Assembly (NCBI RefSeq): GCF_005938385.1
Contig: NZ_VCRA01000019.1
Coordinates: forward strand, 59,580 to 123,579
Direction: 5' to 3'
DNA: 64,000 nucleotides
Source: Paenibacillus mesophilus
GTDB lineage: Bacteria; Bacillota; Bacilli; Paenibacillales; NBRC-103111
In this document: positions 35,310-43,612 of the stretch, piece after piece
Position numbering within the stretch: the first letter of the stretch is position 1
Layout: each line of letters begins with the position of its first letter
Notes under the pieces: generated by a model
Told to the model about the DNA's origin: nothing
The model's input: the letters and a program-made list of their open reading frames with translations, nothing else
Databases searched by the model: none
Program-made: the position numbers and the translations under genes

Positions 35310-35591
35310 ATGGCATTTTTGCCACAGCCGGGATCGCCTGCACAAACTCTGCCTCCTCCGCCGGATTATATCCCGCCTTATCCGATTTATCCGTCGTATA
35401 TCGTCGACTGCTCGTATCAATACACTTATGTGTGGTTACGAAACGGGGAAAGCTTCTGGTTTTATCCGACTCGGGTAGAGTATGGCGCAGTTTCAGGTTT
35501 ACGTTGGAACGGACTGTTCTGGTATTTTTTCGGGATTGACCCAAGATTTATAGAGGCGGTCTCGTGTCCTCCGATTCCTACTCTGTACTGA
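35310..35591 (+). CDS. Small proline/aromatic-rich protein
   Basis: 93 aa with GGAGGG upstream of the ATG. The N-terminus is proline-rich (PAQTLPPPPDYIPPYPIYPS). The body has a compact aromatic pattern, YTYVWLRNGESFWFYPTRVE then GLRWNGLFWYFFGID, with two cysteines. Similar small proteins with a 'YVWLxNGxxFWFYPT' core occur widely in Bacillales and have no known role. No signal peptide is visible. Confidence 0.7.
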   Translation: MAFLPQPGSPAQTLPPPPDYIPPYPIYPSYIVDCSYQYTYVWLRNGESFWFYPTRVEYGAVSGLRWNGLFWYFFGIDPRFIEAVSCPPIPTLY

Positions 35592-35686
35592 CCCGTCGTT
35601 TCTTCATCTTACGCAACAAGGCTGCCACGGGGAAGACGAAGGGCAGCCTCGTTGTGCTCAAGGATATGGACACGCAAAAGGTGATA

Positions 35687-36385
35687 TTACTCCACTAACC
35701 CCAGTTCCTTATAGACATGAAACGATACGACCCCGTTTGGAGCTAAACGATGATCCCGCTGATATTTTTTTAACGCTGCAGTCGTATCGGAACGAAACTT
35801 GCCGTTGCACGTCCCTTTGAAGTATCCCGCACTTTTCAAACGGGACTGCACCAGTTGAACGTCTCCACCGACATCGCCCTCGGCCAAATCCCTCGGCTCG
35901 TGATTCGGATCACCCAGAACATGTCCGTATATCGCCACCTTCGTTCCGAGGGGAACCAATTGATATAGTTCCATAACATCGCTGTTCCGCATCCGAATGC
36001 AGCCGTGGCTTTGATGGTGCCCGATAGAAAACGGCTTGTTTGTTCCATGAATGCCGTATATTCCCCACGGGACATTTAATCCGAGCCAGCGCGGACCAAA
36101 GGAAGGTCCCCAATTTTCACCTTTGTACACAATCTTATATTCGCCGATAGGAGTAGGAGTAGACGGATCCCCGACAGCGACTCTGTATGTTTTAATGACC
36201 TTTCCCTGATGCAGAACTTTCAGGCGATGCTGCTGGGGATAGACCTCGATTGTGTACTCGCCTTGCTCGGCTACGATCGGCAGCGACGGATCGGCAAAAA
36301 CATGCGGTGTTCGTCCAATGCCGGACAAGCCCCACAACAGCAAAATCAGTGCAAGGATTACAATTTTGCTTTTGTTTCGATTCAT
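35687..36385 (-). CDS. YkuD-family L,D-transpeptidase with peptidoglycan-binding domain
   Basis: 232 aa. A signal peptide/anchor (IVILALILLLWGLSGIG) is followed by the YkuD catalytic domain at about 42-160, with YGIHGTN and SHGCIRMRN; Cys129 is the acyl-enzyme nucleophile and His127 lies beside it. The C-terminal ~65 residues (GDVQLVQSRLKSAGYFKG, AALKKYQRDHRL) form a PG_binding_1 domain that docks the enzyme on the wall. It makes 3-3 cross-links or anchors proteins to peptidoglycan. It is downstream of an SDR gene on the same strand. Confidence 0.92.
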   Translation of the reverse strand: MNRNKSKIVILALILLLWGLSGIGRTPHVFADPSLPIVAEQGEYTIEVYPQQHRLKVLHQGKVIKTYRVAVGDPSTPTPIGEYKIVYKGENWGPSFGPRWLGLNVPWGIYGIHGTNKPFSIGHHQSHGCIRMRNSDVMELYQLVPLGTKVAIYGHVLGDPNHEPRDLAEGDVGGDVQLVQSRLKSAGYFKGTCNGKFRSDTTAALKKYQRDHRLAPNGVVSFHVYKELGLVE

Positions 36386-36448
36386 CGTTCATCACCGCCA
36401 TCACGTAGATTTTTAGCTGCTATATCCACCGGGTCAGTCCGTTCATGG

Positions 36449-37327
36449 TTACCCGTTCACGACAACTCCGCCCGTAACATGAATAAATTGTCCGGACACA
36501 TAGGAAGAATCCTCGGAAGCCAAATAAACGTAGGCAGGAGCTATTTCGTACGGCTGTCCGGCACGATTCATCGGTGTCTTCGCACCCCACTTTGCGACTT
36601 GCTCGGGAGGGAAGGAGGCCGGGATGAGCGGAGTCCATATCGATCCGGGGACGACGCCATTCACGCGAATACCTCTGCCATGCAAAGATTTGGATAAAGA
36701 ACGGGTGAACGATACAATCGCTCCTTTCGTTGCGGAGTAATCGAGCAATTGCTCATTTCCTTCGTACGCGGTTAAGGAAGCCGCGTTAATGATCGTACCC
36801 CCTTGCTTCATATGGGGTAATGCCGCTTTCGTCAAATAAAATACGGAGAAAAAATTCGTTCGGAACGTCCGCTCCATTTGTTCGGCCGTAATGTCCTCCA
36901 ATCTGGTTTGCACATGCTGCTCCGCCGCATTGTTGACCAAAATATCCAGTTTGCCAAAATGCCGGAGCGTTTGCTCGACGACCTGCTTGCAAAACGGTTC
37001 GCCGCCTAGATCGCCGGCGAGCAGGAGGCATCGGCGGCCTTTTTGCTCGACAATCTGTTTCGTCAGTTCCGCGTCCGAATGTTCGTTCAAATAGGCGATG
37101 GCGACATCTGCGCCTTCCTTGGCGAATGCAACGGCAATAGCTCGTCCTTGTCCGCTATCGCCGCCGGTAACGATCGCAACCTTATCCTTCAGCTTTCCGC
37201 TGCCTATATAGTTCGGGTTATCGAAGACCGGCTTTGGATTCATGAGCGATTCCAAGCCGGGCTGTTGATCCTGATGTTGAAGCGGATACGGTGGGGCCGG
37301 CTGCATGTGCGAATCGGTTGTTGACAT
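36449..37327 (-). CDS. SDR-family oxidoreductase (YhdF/glucose-dehydrogenase-like)
   Basis: 292 aa. The ~45-residue N-terminal extension (PYPLQHQDQQPGLESLMNPKP) is typical of the long YhdF/YhxC group. The NAD(P)-binding turn is TGGDSGQGRA and the catalytic pair is YSATK, with an upstream Ser in NAASLTAYEG. It reduces or oxidises a small carbonyl or sugar substrate. It starts 17 nt after the ThDP-enzyme gene and is probably co-transcribed with it. Confidence 0.9.
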   Translation of the reverse strand: MSTTDSHMQPAPPYPLQHQDQQPGLESLMNPKPVFDNPNYIGSGKLKDKVAIVTGGDSGQGRAIAVAFAKEGADVAIAYLNEHSDAELTKQIVEQKGRRCLLLAGDLGGEPFCKQVVEQTLRHFGKLDILVNNAAEQHVQTRLEDITAEQMERTFRTNFFSVFYLTKAALPHMKQGGTIINAASLTAYEGNEQLLDYSATKGAIVSFTRSLSKSLHGRGIRVNGVVPGSIWTPLIPASFPPEQVAKWGAKTPMNRAGQPYEIAPAYVYLASEDSSYVSGQFIHVTGGVVVNG

Positions 37328-37344
37328 CCCAATATTCTCCCTTC

Positions 37345-39042
37345 TTAGTGTGAGCCGAAATCCGGATGCGCAACCGCAGCGGTAATCACGTTGAGCAAGA
37401 CCGGTTTGTCGCTATTGCGCGATTGAATTAAAGCTTGTTCCAATTGATCTTCATTTTCTGCGAGATAACCGTGCCATCCGCATGCTTCCGCTATTCCTAC
37501 AAAATCCGGGTTCGTGATCTCCGTACCTTCCGGTCGTAAATGTTTCATTAGCATTTTGTCATGTTCCATTTGCAGCCTGCCGTTATTAAAGACAATGACA
37601 GTAATGAGAAGCCCATAGCGGGAAGCCGTGAGTAAGTCGGACATGACCATTCCGAGTCCGCCGTCCCCGGTTATACAGACGACTTGTTTATCGGGCGAGC
37701 AGCATTTTGCCGCCAGAGCGGCGGGTAAGCCGAATCCCATCGCCCGCCATCGCTCGGACAGTAAGACATTTTGACGATTCGCCCGAAAATTTCGCAGAAA
37801 CCAAATAGTCGAATCGCCTTCATCCAAGGCAATTAAGGCGTCATCCGCAATATGGCTCTCCAAAACCCGTATTACGGATGCGGGATAAAGTGGAACGGCG
37901 GTTCGATTCCTCTCTTTATCGTTTTGCGTAGCCCACGCTTGCTTGCACTCTTGAACTTGCCGCACCCATTCCGCATTTGGTTTGTACCCGCTTAACCCGT
38001 CGATCCATTGCGGGACCGCGATGTTCGCATCCCCGGCAACCCAGATGGCAGACGGTGAAAGCATTACGGAATCGGTTGGGCGTTTGGCCAATTGAACAAG
38101 GAAGAACGGCTTTGGAACGACTTCATCCGGCCATTTCGTTTCGATGGCTAATACGACATCGGCCTTTTGCAGCAGTTTGGGCAGGAGAGGATTTCCCCCT
38201 TCGCCAAGCCCGTTGAGCATTGACGGATGCGACTCGGGAACGATTCCGACTGTTCCATAGCTGTTCACGGTTCCGCATCCCCACGTCTCGGCCAATCTTC
38301 GAATCGGTTCACGAGCCGAACGTGCTCCATTGCCCACAAGTAGGATCGGTTGCCTAGACGATTGCAATAGATTCGATACCCGCCGCATCTCTGCCGGGTC
38401 TGAAAGCGGAGCAGGCATGTGTGGAGGATCGTAGGGCTGAGCCGTTGTCAACATCGTAAAAACATCGGAAGGTATGGATAAATGAGAGACAGTGCGCTGA
38501 ACGATAGATGTATACATCGCATGAGACATCGACTCCATAACCGCATCGGGATGTACGACCGATTGGCTGTACGACGAAACGGCTTGTACAAGTTGCTGTT
38601 GATTGATGGACTGCTTATAGGGTGTGCCGAGTTTGTTCAGGGGCGCCTGGCCGGTTATGGCAAGTACCGGAGCTTTGTCCAGAAAAGCATCGCCAAGCCC
38701 TGTAACAAGGTTGGTAAGACCCGGTCCCATATGCGAAAGGCAGACGGCAAGCCGGCCCGTTAGTTTCGCTTCGGCCGACGCCATCATGGCGGCAACGGAC
38801 TCGTGCTTCACGGTAATAAAAGAAATCGCGTTTTGCTTGGCAAGGGCGTCAATCAGTCCAAAAACGGCGTCCCCTACAACTCCGTATATTCTCCGGACCC
38901 CCCAAAGCCCGAGCAATTCCAAAATCGCCTGCGCTACGGTTCGCCGAGCCGGATGACTTTGTTGTGGTGTTTTGTAGGAATGGGGTGACCCGGTAGCTTG
39001 CATGTCGGGCATTCGTCTACGCCCTTTCATTATCTTTTTCAT
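37345..39042 (-). CDS. Thiamine-diphosphate enzyme (pyruvate oxidase/acetolactate synthase-like)
   Basis: About 565 aa. The ATG at 39042 is taken; a TTG at 39060 and an ATG at about 39012 are alternatives because no strong ribosome site is visible. The N-terminal domain carries the glutamate that activates ThDP (VKHESVAAMMASAEAKLTG). The C-terminal ThDP/Mg motif runs GDGGLGMVMSDLL to FNNGRLQ. The sequence leans towards pyruvate oxidase or a related decarboxylase rather than biosynthetic acetolactate synthase, since no regulatory-subunit gene is present. Substrate assignment is uncertain. Confidence 0.85.
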   Translation of the reverse strand: MKKIMKGRRRMPDMQATGSPHSYKTPQQSHPARRTVAQAILELLGLWGVRRIYGVVGDAVFGLIDALAKQNAISFITVKHESVAAMMASAEAKLTGRLAVCLSHMGPGLTNLVTGLGDAFLDKAPVLAITGQAPLNKLGTPYKQSINQQQLVQAVSSYSQSVVHPDAVMESMSHAMYTSIVQRTVSHLSIPSDVFTMLTTAQPYDPPHMPAPLSDPAEMRRVSNLLQSSRQPILLVGNGARSAREPIRRLAETWGCGTVNSYGTVGIVPESHPSMLNGLGEGGNPLLPKLLQKADVVLAIETKWPDEVVPKPFFLVQLAKRPTDSVMLSPSAIWVAGDANIAVPQWIDGLSGYKPNAEWVRQVQECKQAWATQNDKERNRTAVPLYPASVIRVLESHIADDALIALDEGDSTIWFLRNFRANRQNVLLSERWRAMGFGLPAALAAKCCSPDKQVVCITGDGGLGMVMSDLLTASRYGLLITVIVFNNGRLQMEHDKMLMKHLRPEGTEITNPDFVGIAEACGWHGYLAENEDQLEQALIQSRNSDKPVLLNVITAAVAHPDFGSH

Positions 39043-39111
39043 GTAGTATGTCTTTGCCAATTCTTAATTATTACTAACAACATTCGCACGGCGCGAAACC
39101 GGCAAATAGTA

Positions 39112-39137
39112 CAAGCCGCTCTCGCGAGAGCGGCTTG
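39112..39137 (-). terminator. Perfect 26-bp palindromic terminator
   Basis: CAAGCCGCTCTCG and CGAGAGCGGCTTG (39112-39124 and 39125-39137). It is downstream of the ymaF-like gene. Confidence 0.75.
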
Positions 39138-39155
39138 ATACGTGGTCATGATGCG

Positions 39156-39536
39156 CTAACCGGCTTCATTGCCGGTTCGTCCGCCATAGGCATGGGAATG
39201 CGGATGCCTGCCATTAATCGTCGTGAACCCTTCAAACAGGTGATAATGCCCGCCGCCCAGGAGAGGAACGGCAGGTCCGGTTGTTCCTTGAATGTGGTGG
39301 GTGTGGCCGAAATCGAACGAAGTCGTTACCTGATAGTCGTGCACATGAGGCACCCCGCTTGGGGCCGGAGCCGTCCAGCTTGCGTATTGATGAGAATGTC
39401 CGTCACTGATGGAAGTCACGCCGGAGAACGGGTGGACATGGACGGGCCTGCCATCCCAAGACGTAATATAAAGCCGGTGGGAATGATGATCGTCGTCTCC
39501 GGAGTCCATCACGAAACCGGTAACGGGAATTTTCAT
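39156..39536 (-). CDS. ymaF: YmaF-family histidine-rich protein
   Basis: 126 aa with GGGAGC upstream. It is exceptionally histidine-rich in spaced HxH pairs (HHSHRLYI, GHSHQYA, VPHVHDYQV, GHTHHIQG, GHYHLFEG, HPHSHAYG). These look like repeats of a 'G-H-x-H' unit in beta hairpins. This is the YmaF family of Bacillus, whose role is unknown; metal binding is an inference from the histidines. No signal peptide. Confidence 0.8.
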   Translation of the reverse strand: MKIPVTGFVMDSGDDDHHSHRLYITSWDGRPVHVHPFSGVTSISDGHSHQYASWTAPAPSGVPHVHDYQVTTSFDFGHTHHIQGTTGPAVPLLGGGHYHLFEGFTTINGRHPHSHAYGGRTGNEAG

Positions 39537-39641
39537 GGTGCTGCTCCCTTTCTAGTGAAGTCCTATACGGAATTAAAATATGGATTTCCGTGTTTGTCTA
39601 GAAACGGCTGGTGCCTATGCAGCGGATAAAACCACTCCGAT

Positions 39642-40172
39642 TTATTCGTACTGTTTCGGCTCTGCAATTACACCGATCACTGGAACCGGCTCCAGCTCTC
39701 CGGCAATGACCTCCTTAATCTCGAAGCCGGCACGCTGCAAGTTGCGGATGGTGCAATCGGCTATATGGCGCAGCTTTTCCGTCGCCGGAGGTTGATTGAA
39801 CAAATACACCGCTCCGCCCGGCGTTAGCCGCTTTTTGATGCAAGACAGCTCGCGATCGGCATTCATCCAGAATAAATTTACGTTTACGGCAAATATTTTG
39901 TCATACCCCGTTTGCCCCAAATCGGCAACATGCAACGAAGCGTTAAGAAAGCGCGCCTTGCCGGACGCGACGTACGGTGCATTTGCTTTCTCGGCGGCTT
40001 GAATCATCTTCGCGGACCGGTCCAAGCCGGTTATCGTACCGCCGATCAAGCTGCCGCAAATCAAAGAAACCGCCTTTCCATGTCCGCAGCCTATTTCTAG
40101 AAGCCGATCCGAGGGAGCGGTTTTCAGCATACTTACCGCCCATGTAATCCGATCTTCAGCCATACGTTTCAT
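39642..40172 (-). CDS. Class I SAM-dependent methyltransferase
   Basis: 176 aa. Motif I RLLEIGCGHGKAVSLI binds S-adenosylmethionine, ITGLDRSAKMI is motif II, and LTPGGAVYLFNQP is the post-IV strand. The usual C-terminal specificity region is short, so the substrate cannot be guessed. It is monocistronic. Confidence 0.85.
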   Translation of the reverse strand: MKRMAEDRITWAVSMLKTAPSDRLLEIGCGHGKAVSLICGSLIGGTITGLDRSAKMIQAAEKANAPYVASGKARFLNASLHVADLGQTGYDKIFAVNVNLFWMNADRELSCIKKRLTPGGAVYLFNQPPATEKLRHIADCTIRNLQRAGFEIKEVIAGELEPVPVIGVIAEPKQYE

Positions 40173-40460
40173 GACTCCTTCCTATATGTTCGGACAGTGC
40201 CGGTAAAGCTTCATTCAGCTTCGTGGGTCTCTATACTCTCAGTATACAGAATGAAGTGAACGCGCAGCTAGGAAGCGCGGTGAACAACCGGATATGGATA
40301 TCAGACACCTGTGATGTTTAAAATGAAATAAATTATATTCCGTATGAAACAAACTGCATGTTCCGGCACCGATCTCCTTTGTAAGATGAAATGGACAATG
40401 CACAATGTGTGTGCATGCCATCATGCAGAGTAGAAAGACCGGTGGATCGGAGGAGATCGA

Positions 40461-41876
40461 ATGCGCGAAGGTCAATTGACTTTTTTCGGCGGGGTAGGCA
40501 AATCGGGAGGCGTGCAGGTCCTATATGGCAAAGGCGTCCAAGCCGTTTTGTTCGATTTCGGCGTGGAACACAGCAGCCTGCTGTTCCCCAAGCAGCTTAC
40601 GCTGTACGAGCCTGTAGGAGCGACACCCGGTCGGGAGCTGCGGCAATATTTGCTAGGGGGAATGACCGCTCCGCTGCTGCAGCTGTACGATCCGGAACAG
40701 ATCAAGGGGCTTGATGCGGCGAAGGTGCGACGTGCTTGGGGCGACAGCGATTTCCCGCTATACGAGCGGATCAGTCTGTTTATCGGGCATATGCATACGG
40801 ACCATATGGCCGTTCTTCCTTATGCGAATCCGGATATTCCCGTATATATGAACCGCGACGCTCATTCTCTGTATCGAGGAATGGTAGCGGGCGGGCATGC
40901 CCCGGATACTGCGGCTCGGATTATGGCATGCGAAGATCTAAGCGTCATAGATTTCGGCGATTTTACGATGCAGATCGTCGAGATGGACCATAATGCAACG
41001 GGTTCGGCGGGTATAATTATCGATGACGGCGACCACAAAATCGCTTATACAGGTGATTGGCGGCGTCAAGGCAAGCATCCGGAGCGGATCGACCGATTCA
41101 TCGAGCTTTGCCGCGATAAGCGGATCGACTTGTTGATTACGGAAGGGACGCGTCTTCCGGCAGACCCGTCCGCTCAGCCGTCCTATCAGATGACAGAAGA
41201 TGAACTGCTTGCCCGATACTCCACTATTGTGGGCGAAGCGGATGGACTCGTCTATCTGCAAATGTCTCCCCGGGATTTGGAGCGAATGGCCAATATGATT
41301 GCCATTGCGGTGGAGAAAGGCCGGGAAGTCGTCATGGAAGCCTCCCATGCGGTCATCTGGCATACGGCCAATCGTGAGGGCTTGCATATTCTGGAGGGGC
41401 ATCCCGCTCTCGGCGCGGATATTCGGGTCGTCGACGCGACAGTGACGAACAAGATGACATCGCCTTACAAGACGATATCGATTGAGGAACTGGCCGAACG
41501 CAAAAATAACTATGTGTACTTTTTCAAATTTCCGGATCTTGCCCATATGATAGAACTGGAAACGCTCAGCGATTTGCCGGGGCGCTCTCATTTCATCCAA
41601 TCCGATTACAGCGTTAAGCTCGATCACTCCGATGTGGCGAAATATTTGAACACGTTCGGTATTATCGGCCATTCGTTGTGCAACGGAGGGCACGCCCATC
41701 CCGATGCTATCGCCGATATGATCGAGAGGATAGCTCCCAAAGCGGTCATTACTTTGCACAGCCGCCATCCAAGGTCGCAAAATACGAGAGGCATTCACGC
41801 TTATTATCCCGAGAAGGGGGAGACGGTAACGGTTGCTTCCATACTTGGGTCCGCAATCAGCACCGGAAGCCGATAA
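40461..41876 (+). CDS. Metallo-beta-lactamase-fold hydrolase, RNase J-like (beta-CASP)
   Basis: 471 aa behind a GGAGGAGATCGA ribosome site. The metal motifs are complete: DFG (Asp32), HMHTDH (residues 110-115), MDHNATGSAG and YTGDW. LLITEGTR and ITLHSRHP correspond to the beta-CASP acidic and histidine motifs of RNase J, so it is probably a nuclease. It differs from housekeeping RNase J by a ~75-residue insert between motifs 1 and 2 and by lacking the C-terminal domain (RNase J is about 555 aa). A histidine phosphatase gene follows 24 nt later. Confidence 0.78.
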   Translation: MREGQLTFFGGVGKSGGVQVLYGKGVQAVLFDFGVEHSSLLFPKQLTLYEPVGATPGRELRQYLLGGMTAPLLQLYDPEQIKGLDAAKVRRAWGDSDFPLYERISLFIGHMHTDHMAVLPYANPDIPVYMNRDAHSLYRGMVAGGHAPDTAARIMACEDLSVIDFGDFTMQIVEMDHNATGSAGIIIDDGDHKIAYTGDWRRQGKHPERIDRFIELCRDKRIDLLITEGTRLPADPSAQPSYQMTEDELLARYSTIVGEADGLVYLQMSPRDLERMANMIAIAVEKGREVVMEASHAVIWHTANREGLHILEGHPALGADIRVVDATVTNKMTSPYKTISIEELAERKNNYVYFFKFPDLAHMIELETLSDLPGRSHFIQSDYSVKLDHSDVAKYLNTFGIIGHSLCNGGHAHPDAIADMIERIAPKAVITLHSRHPRSQNTRGIHAYYPEKGETVTVASILGSAISTGSR

Positions 41877-41900
41877 TAGAGCAGAGGGAGTAGACAGAAG

Positions 41901-42482
41901 ATGGCTGCATTTACTTTCGTGAGACACGGCATTACCGATCACAATATCGAGAAGAGAGCGCAGGGTCATACGCAAAATCCGCTGAACGACGAGGGAAGAG
42001 CGCAAGCGGCGTTAGTGGCCAAGCGGCTCTCCGAAGAGCGGTGGGACGTATTCATCTCGAGCGATTTAAGAAGAGCCCGGGAAACCGCGGATATTATATC
42101 CGCAGCGATTGGCAAGCCGGTCGATTTTTACGATACCCGGCTGCGCGAAATGGATAGAGGGAAAATCGCCGATACGATTGAGGAGGAACGGGTAGCCCGA
42201 TGGGGGGAAAACTGGAAAGAGCTTGATATGGGCCAGGAATCCCACGAGTCCATGCGTAAGCGAGGAATCGACTTCATTCAGGACATAGCATCGCGATTTC
42301 CCTCCAAGAACGTGCTCGTCGTCACTCACGGTTATTTCCTCGGACAAACTTTAAAGGAATTGATGGAGGACGAGTTGACCGGCAACGAAATGCGCAATAC
42401 GTCTGTCACCACGATCGCGCATAACGACGAGAAGTGGGAGTATTCGCTCTATGATTGCGTAAGACATTTGTCTGAACATTGA
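41901..42482 (+). CDS. Histidine phosphatase (phosphoglycerate mutase-like)
   Basis: 193 aa. The catalytic FVRHGITDHN is at the N-terminus, with the phosphorylated His in RHG. The second His lies in VVTHGYFLGQ, and LREMDRGK supplies the acid/base region. This branch dephosphorylates small phosphate esters. It starts 24 nt after the RNase J-like gene, so the two are probably one operon; what they share is unknown. Confidence 0.9.
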   Translation: MAAFTFVRHGITDHNIEKRAQGHTQNPLNDEGRAQAALVAKRLSEERWDVFISSDLRRARETADIISAAIGKPVDFYDTRLREMDRGKIADTIEEERVARWGENWKELDMGQESHESMRKRGIDFIQDIASRFPSKNVLVVTHGYFLGQTLKELMEDELTGNEMRNTSVTTIAHNDEKWEYSLYDCVRHLSEH

Positions 42483-42528
42483 AATCCAGGTACAGGGAAG
42501 CTTAGCGAACTAAAATTATTTGCTTTAG

Positions 42529-42560
42529 AAGAGCCGGTCCTATGCGGACCGGTTCTTTTT
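42529..42560. terminator. Bidirectional terminator
   Basis: AGAGCCGGTCC (42530-42540) and GGACCGGTTCT (42546-42556) with a 5-nt loop and a T-run, between the phosphatase and the convergent AraC gene. Confidence 0.88.
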
Positions 42561-42578
42561 GCGTAATAGAGCAGGCGC

Positions 42579-43394
42579 TTAAACCCGATTTTTCTCGCGA
42601 TATTTCGAGGGCCTCATTCCCATGCTTTTAGCAAATACGAGGCTTAAATAGAAGCCGTTCTCATAGCCGCAGCGGCCGGCGATCTGATCCAGCGTCATGT
42701 CGGTATCGAGCAGCAGCTCCGCCGCCCTGCGGATGCGCAAAGATCGGACGAAATCCGACGGCGTCATGCGAAACGATTTCCGGAAACGGCGCGTAAACTG
42801 GACGGGGCTAAGCCCGAGCAGATCGGAAAGCTCGTTCATGCCGAATGGGGTATAGGCGTGCAAATAGAGCCACTCCGTCGCCCGGTTCATCAGTGCGTCT
42901 TCCGAAATAGGAAGATGCTCAAGCTTATCTTCTAGATGCTCATCTTCCCAATCCTCGCAGGTAAGCTGCCATATATCTCCCAGAATCATTTGTTTGCGCT
43001 GGACACTGCGCTGATCGACCGCAAGATGAAGCTTGCGCAAATAAGCGAAGTCCGAGAACAGCCGAATGCTGTCCGTCGGATGCGATCTCACGGATGGCAG
43101 CGGATGCTTAAGTTCGGACGGCCCGCTGCCGGCAAATTCGAAGCCGATATAATGGAGTCCGAGCGGCGATACCATTTCGCGATGAAAGGTGCACCCCGGG
43201 GGACAATAAATAAGCTCTCCGGCGCTTGCCTCTCCGCTTTCCGCACCAATCCGATACCGGAATTTCCCCGATTCAACGGCAAACATCACCCATATGGGAT
43301 AAGAATCCGACTGCTTTTCAAATTGTTCCTTGTGCTCGAAATAGACGTGATAGGCCAGCAGCAGCTGCCGGTTCCATAAGGCTTGCGCATCCAT
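42579..43394 (-). CDS. AraC-family transcriptional regulator
   Basis: 271 aa. The N-terminal ~160 residues are a cupin-like sugar-sensing domain (SGEASAGELIYCPPGCTFHR). The C-terminal ~100 residues hold the double HTH (MNELSDLLGLSPVQFTRRFR and IAGRCGYENGFYLSLVFAKS). It is divergent from a binding protein and sugar epimerase operon, its likely target. Confidence 0.9.
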   Translation of the reverse strand: MDAQALWNRQLLLAYHVYFEHKEQFEKQSDSYPIWVMFAVESGKFRYRIGAESGEASAGELIYCPPGCTFHREMVSPLGLHYIGFEFAGSGPSELKHPLPSVRSHPTDSIRLFSDFAYLRKLHLAVDQRSVQRKQMILGDIWQLTCEDWEDEHLEDKLEHLPISEDALMNRATEWLYLHAYTPFGMNELSDLLGLSPVQFTRRFRKSFRMTPSDFVRSLRIRRAAELLLDTDMTLDQIAGRCGYENGFYLSLVFAKSMGMRPSKYREKNRV

Positions 43395-43612
43395 GATGAA
43401 CCATCGGCCCCTCTAACTGAAATAAAGTATATTATAAATGAATGATTACTGTATGTACAAGCATTATTAAAATTGATCTATTGAAATAAAAGCATGTAAA
43501 GTGCGTCGGCTTAACAATATCTTTACGGTGATTTAACAGAGTAAGCAAATTCAATTGCTATAGTTGAAGAGTCGATTAGGAAAAATACGCACTATTAAAT
43601 GGAGGTATTACT

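Noticed and set aside
35294..35539. An overlapping rightward frame beside the small aromatic-rich protein
   Set aside because: The ribosome site GGAGGG and the conserved YVWLxNG pattern support the frame starting at 35310 instead.
39156..39536. The HxH-rich repeats taken as a possible CRISPR or tandem DNA repeat
   Set aside because: The repeats are at the protein level with variable DNA sequence and spacing; no direct-repeat/spacer structure exists here or elsewhere in the window.
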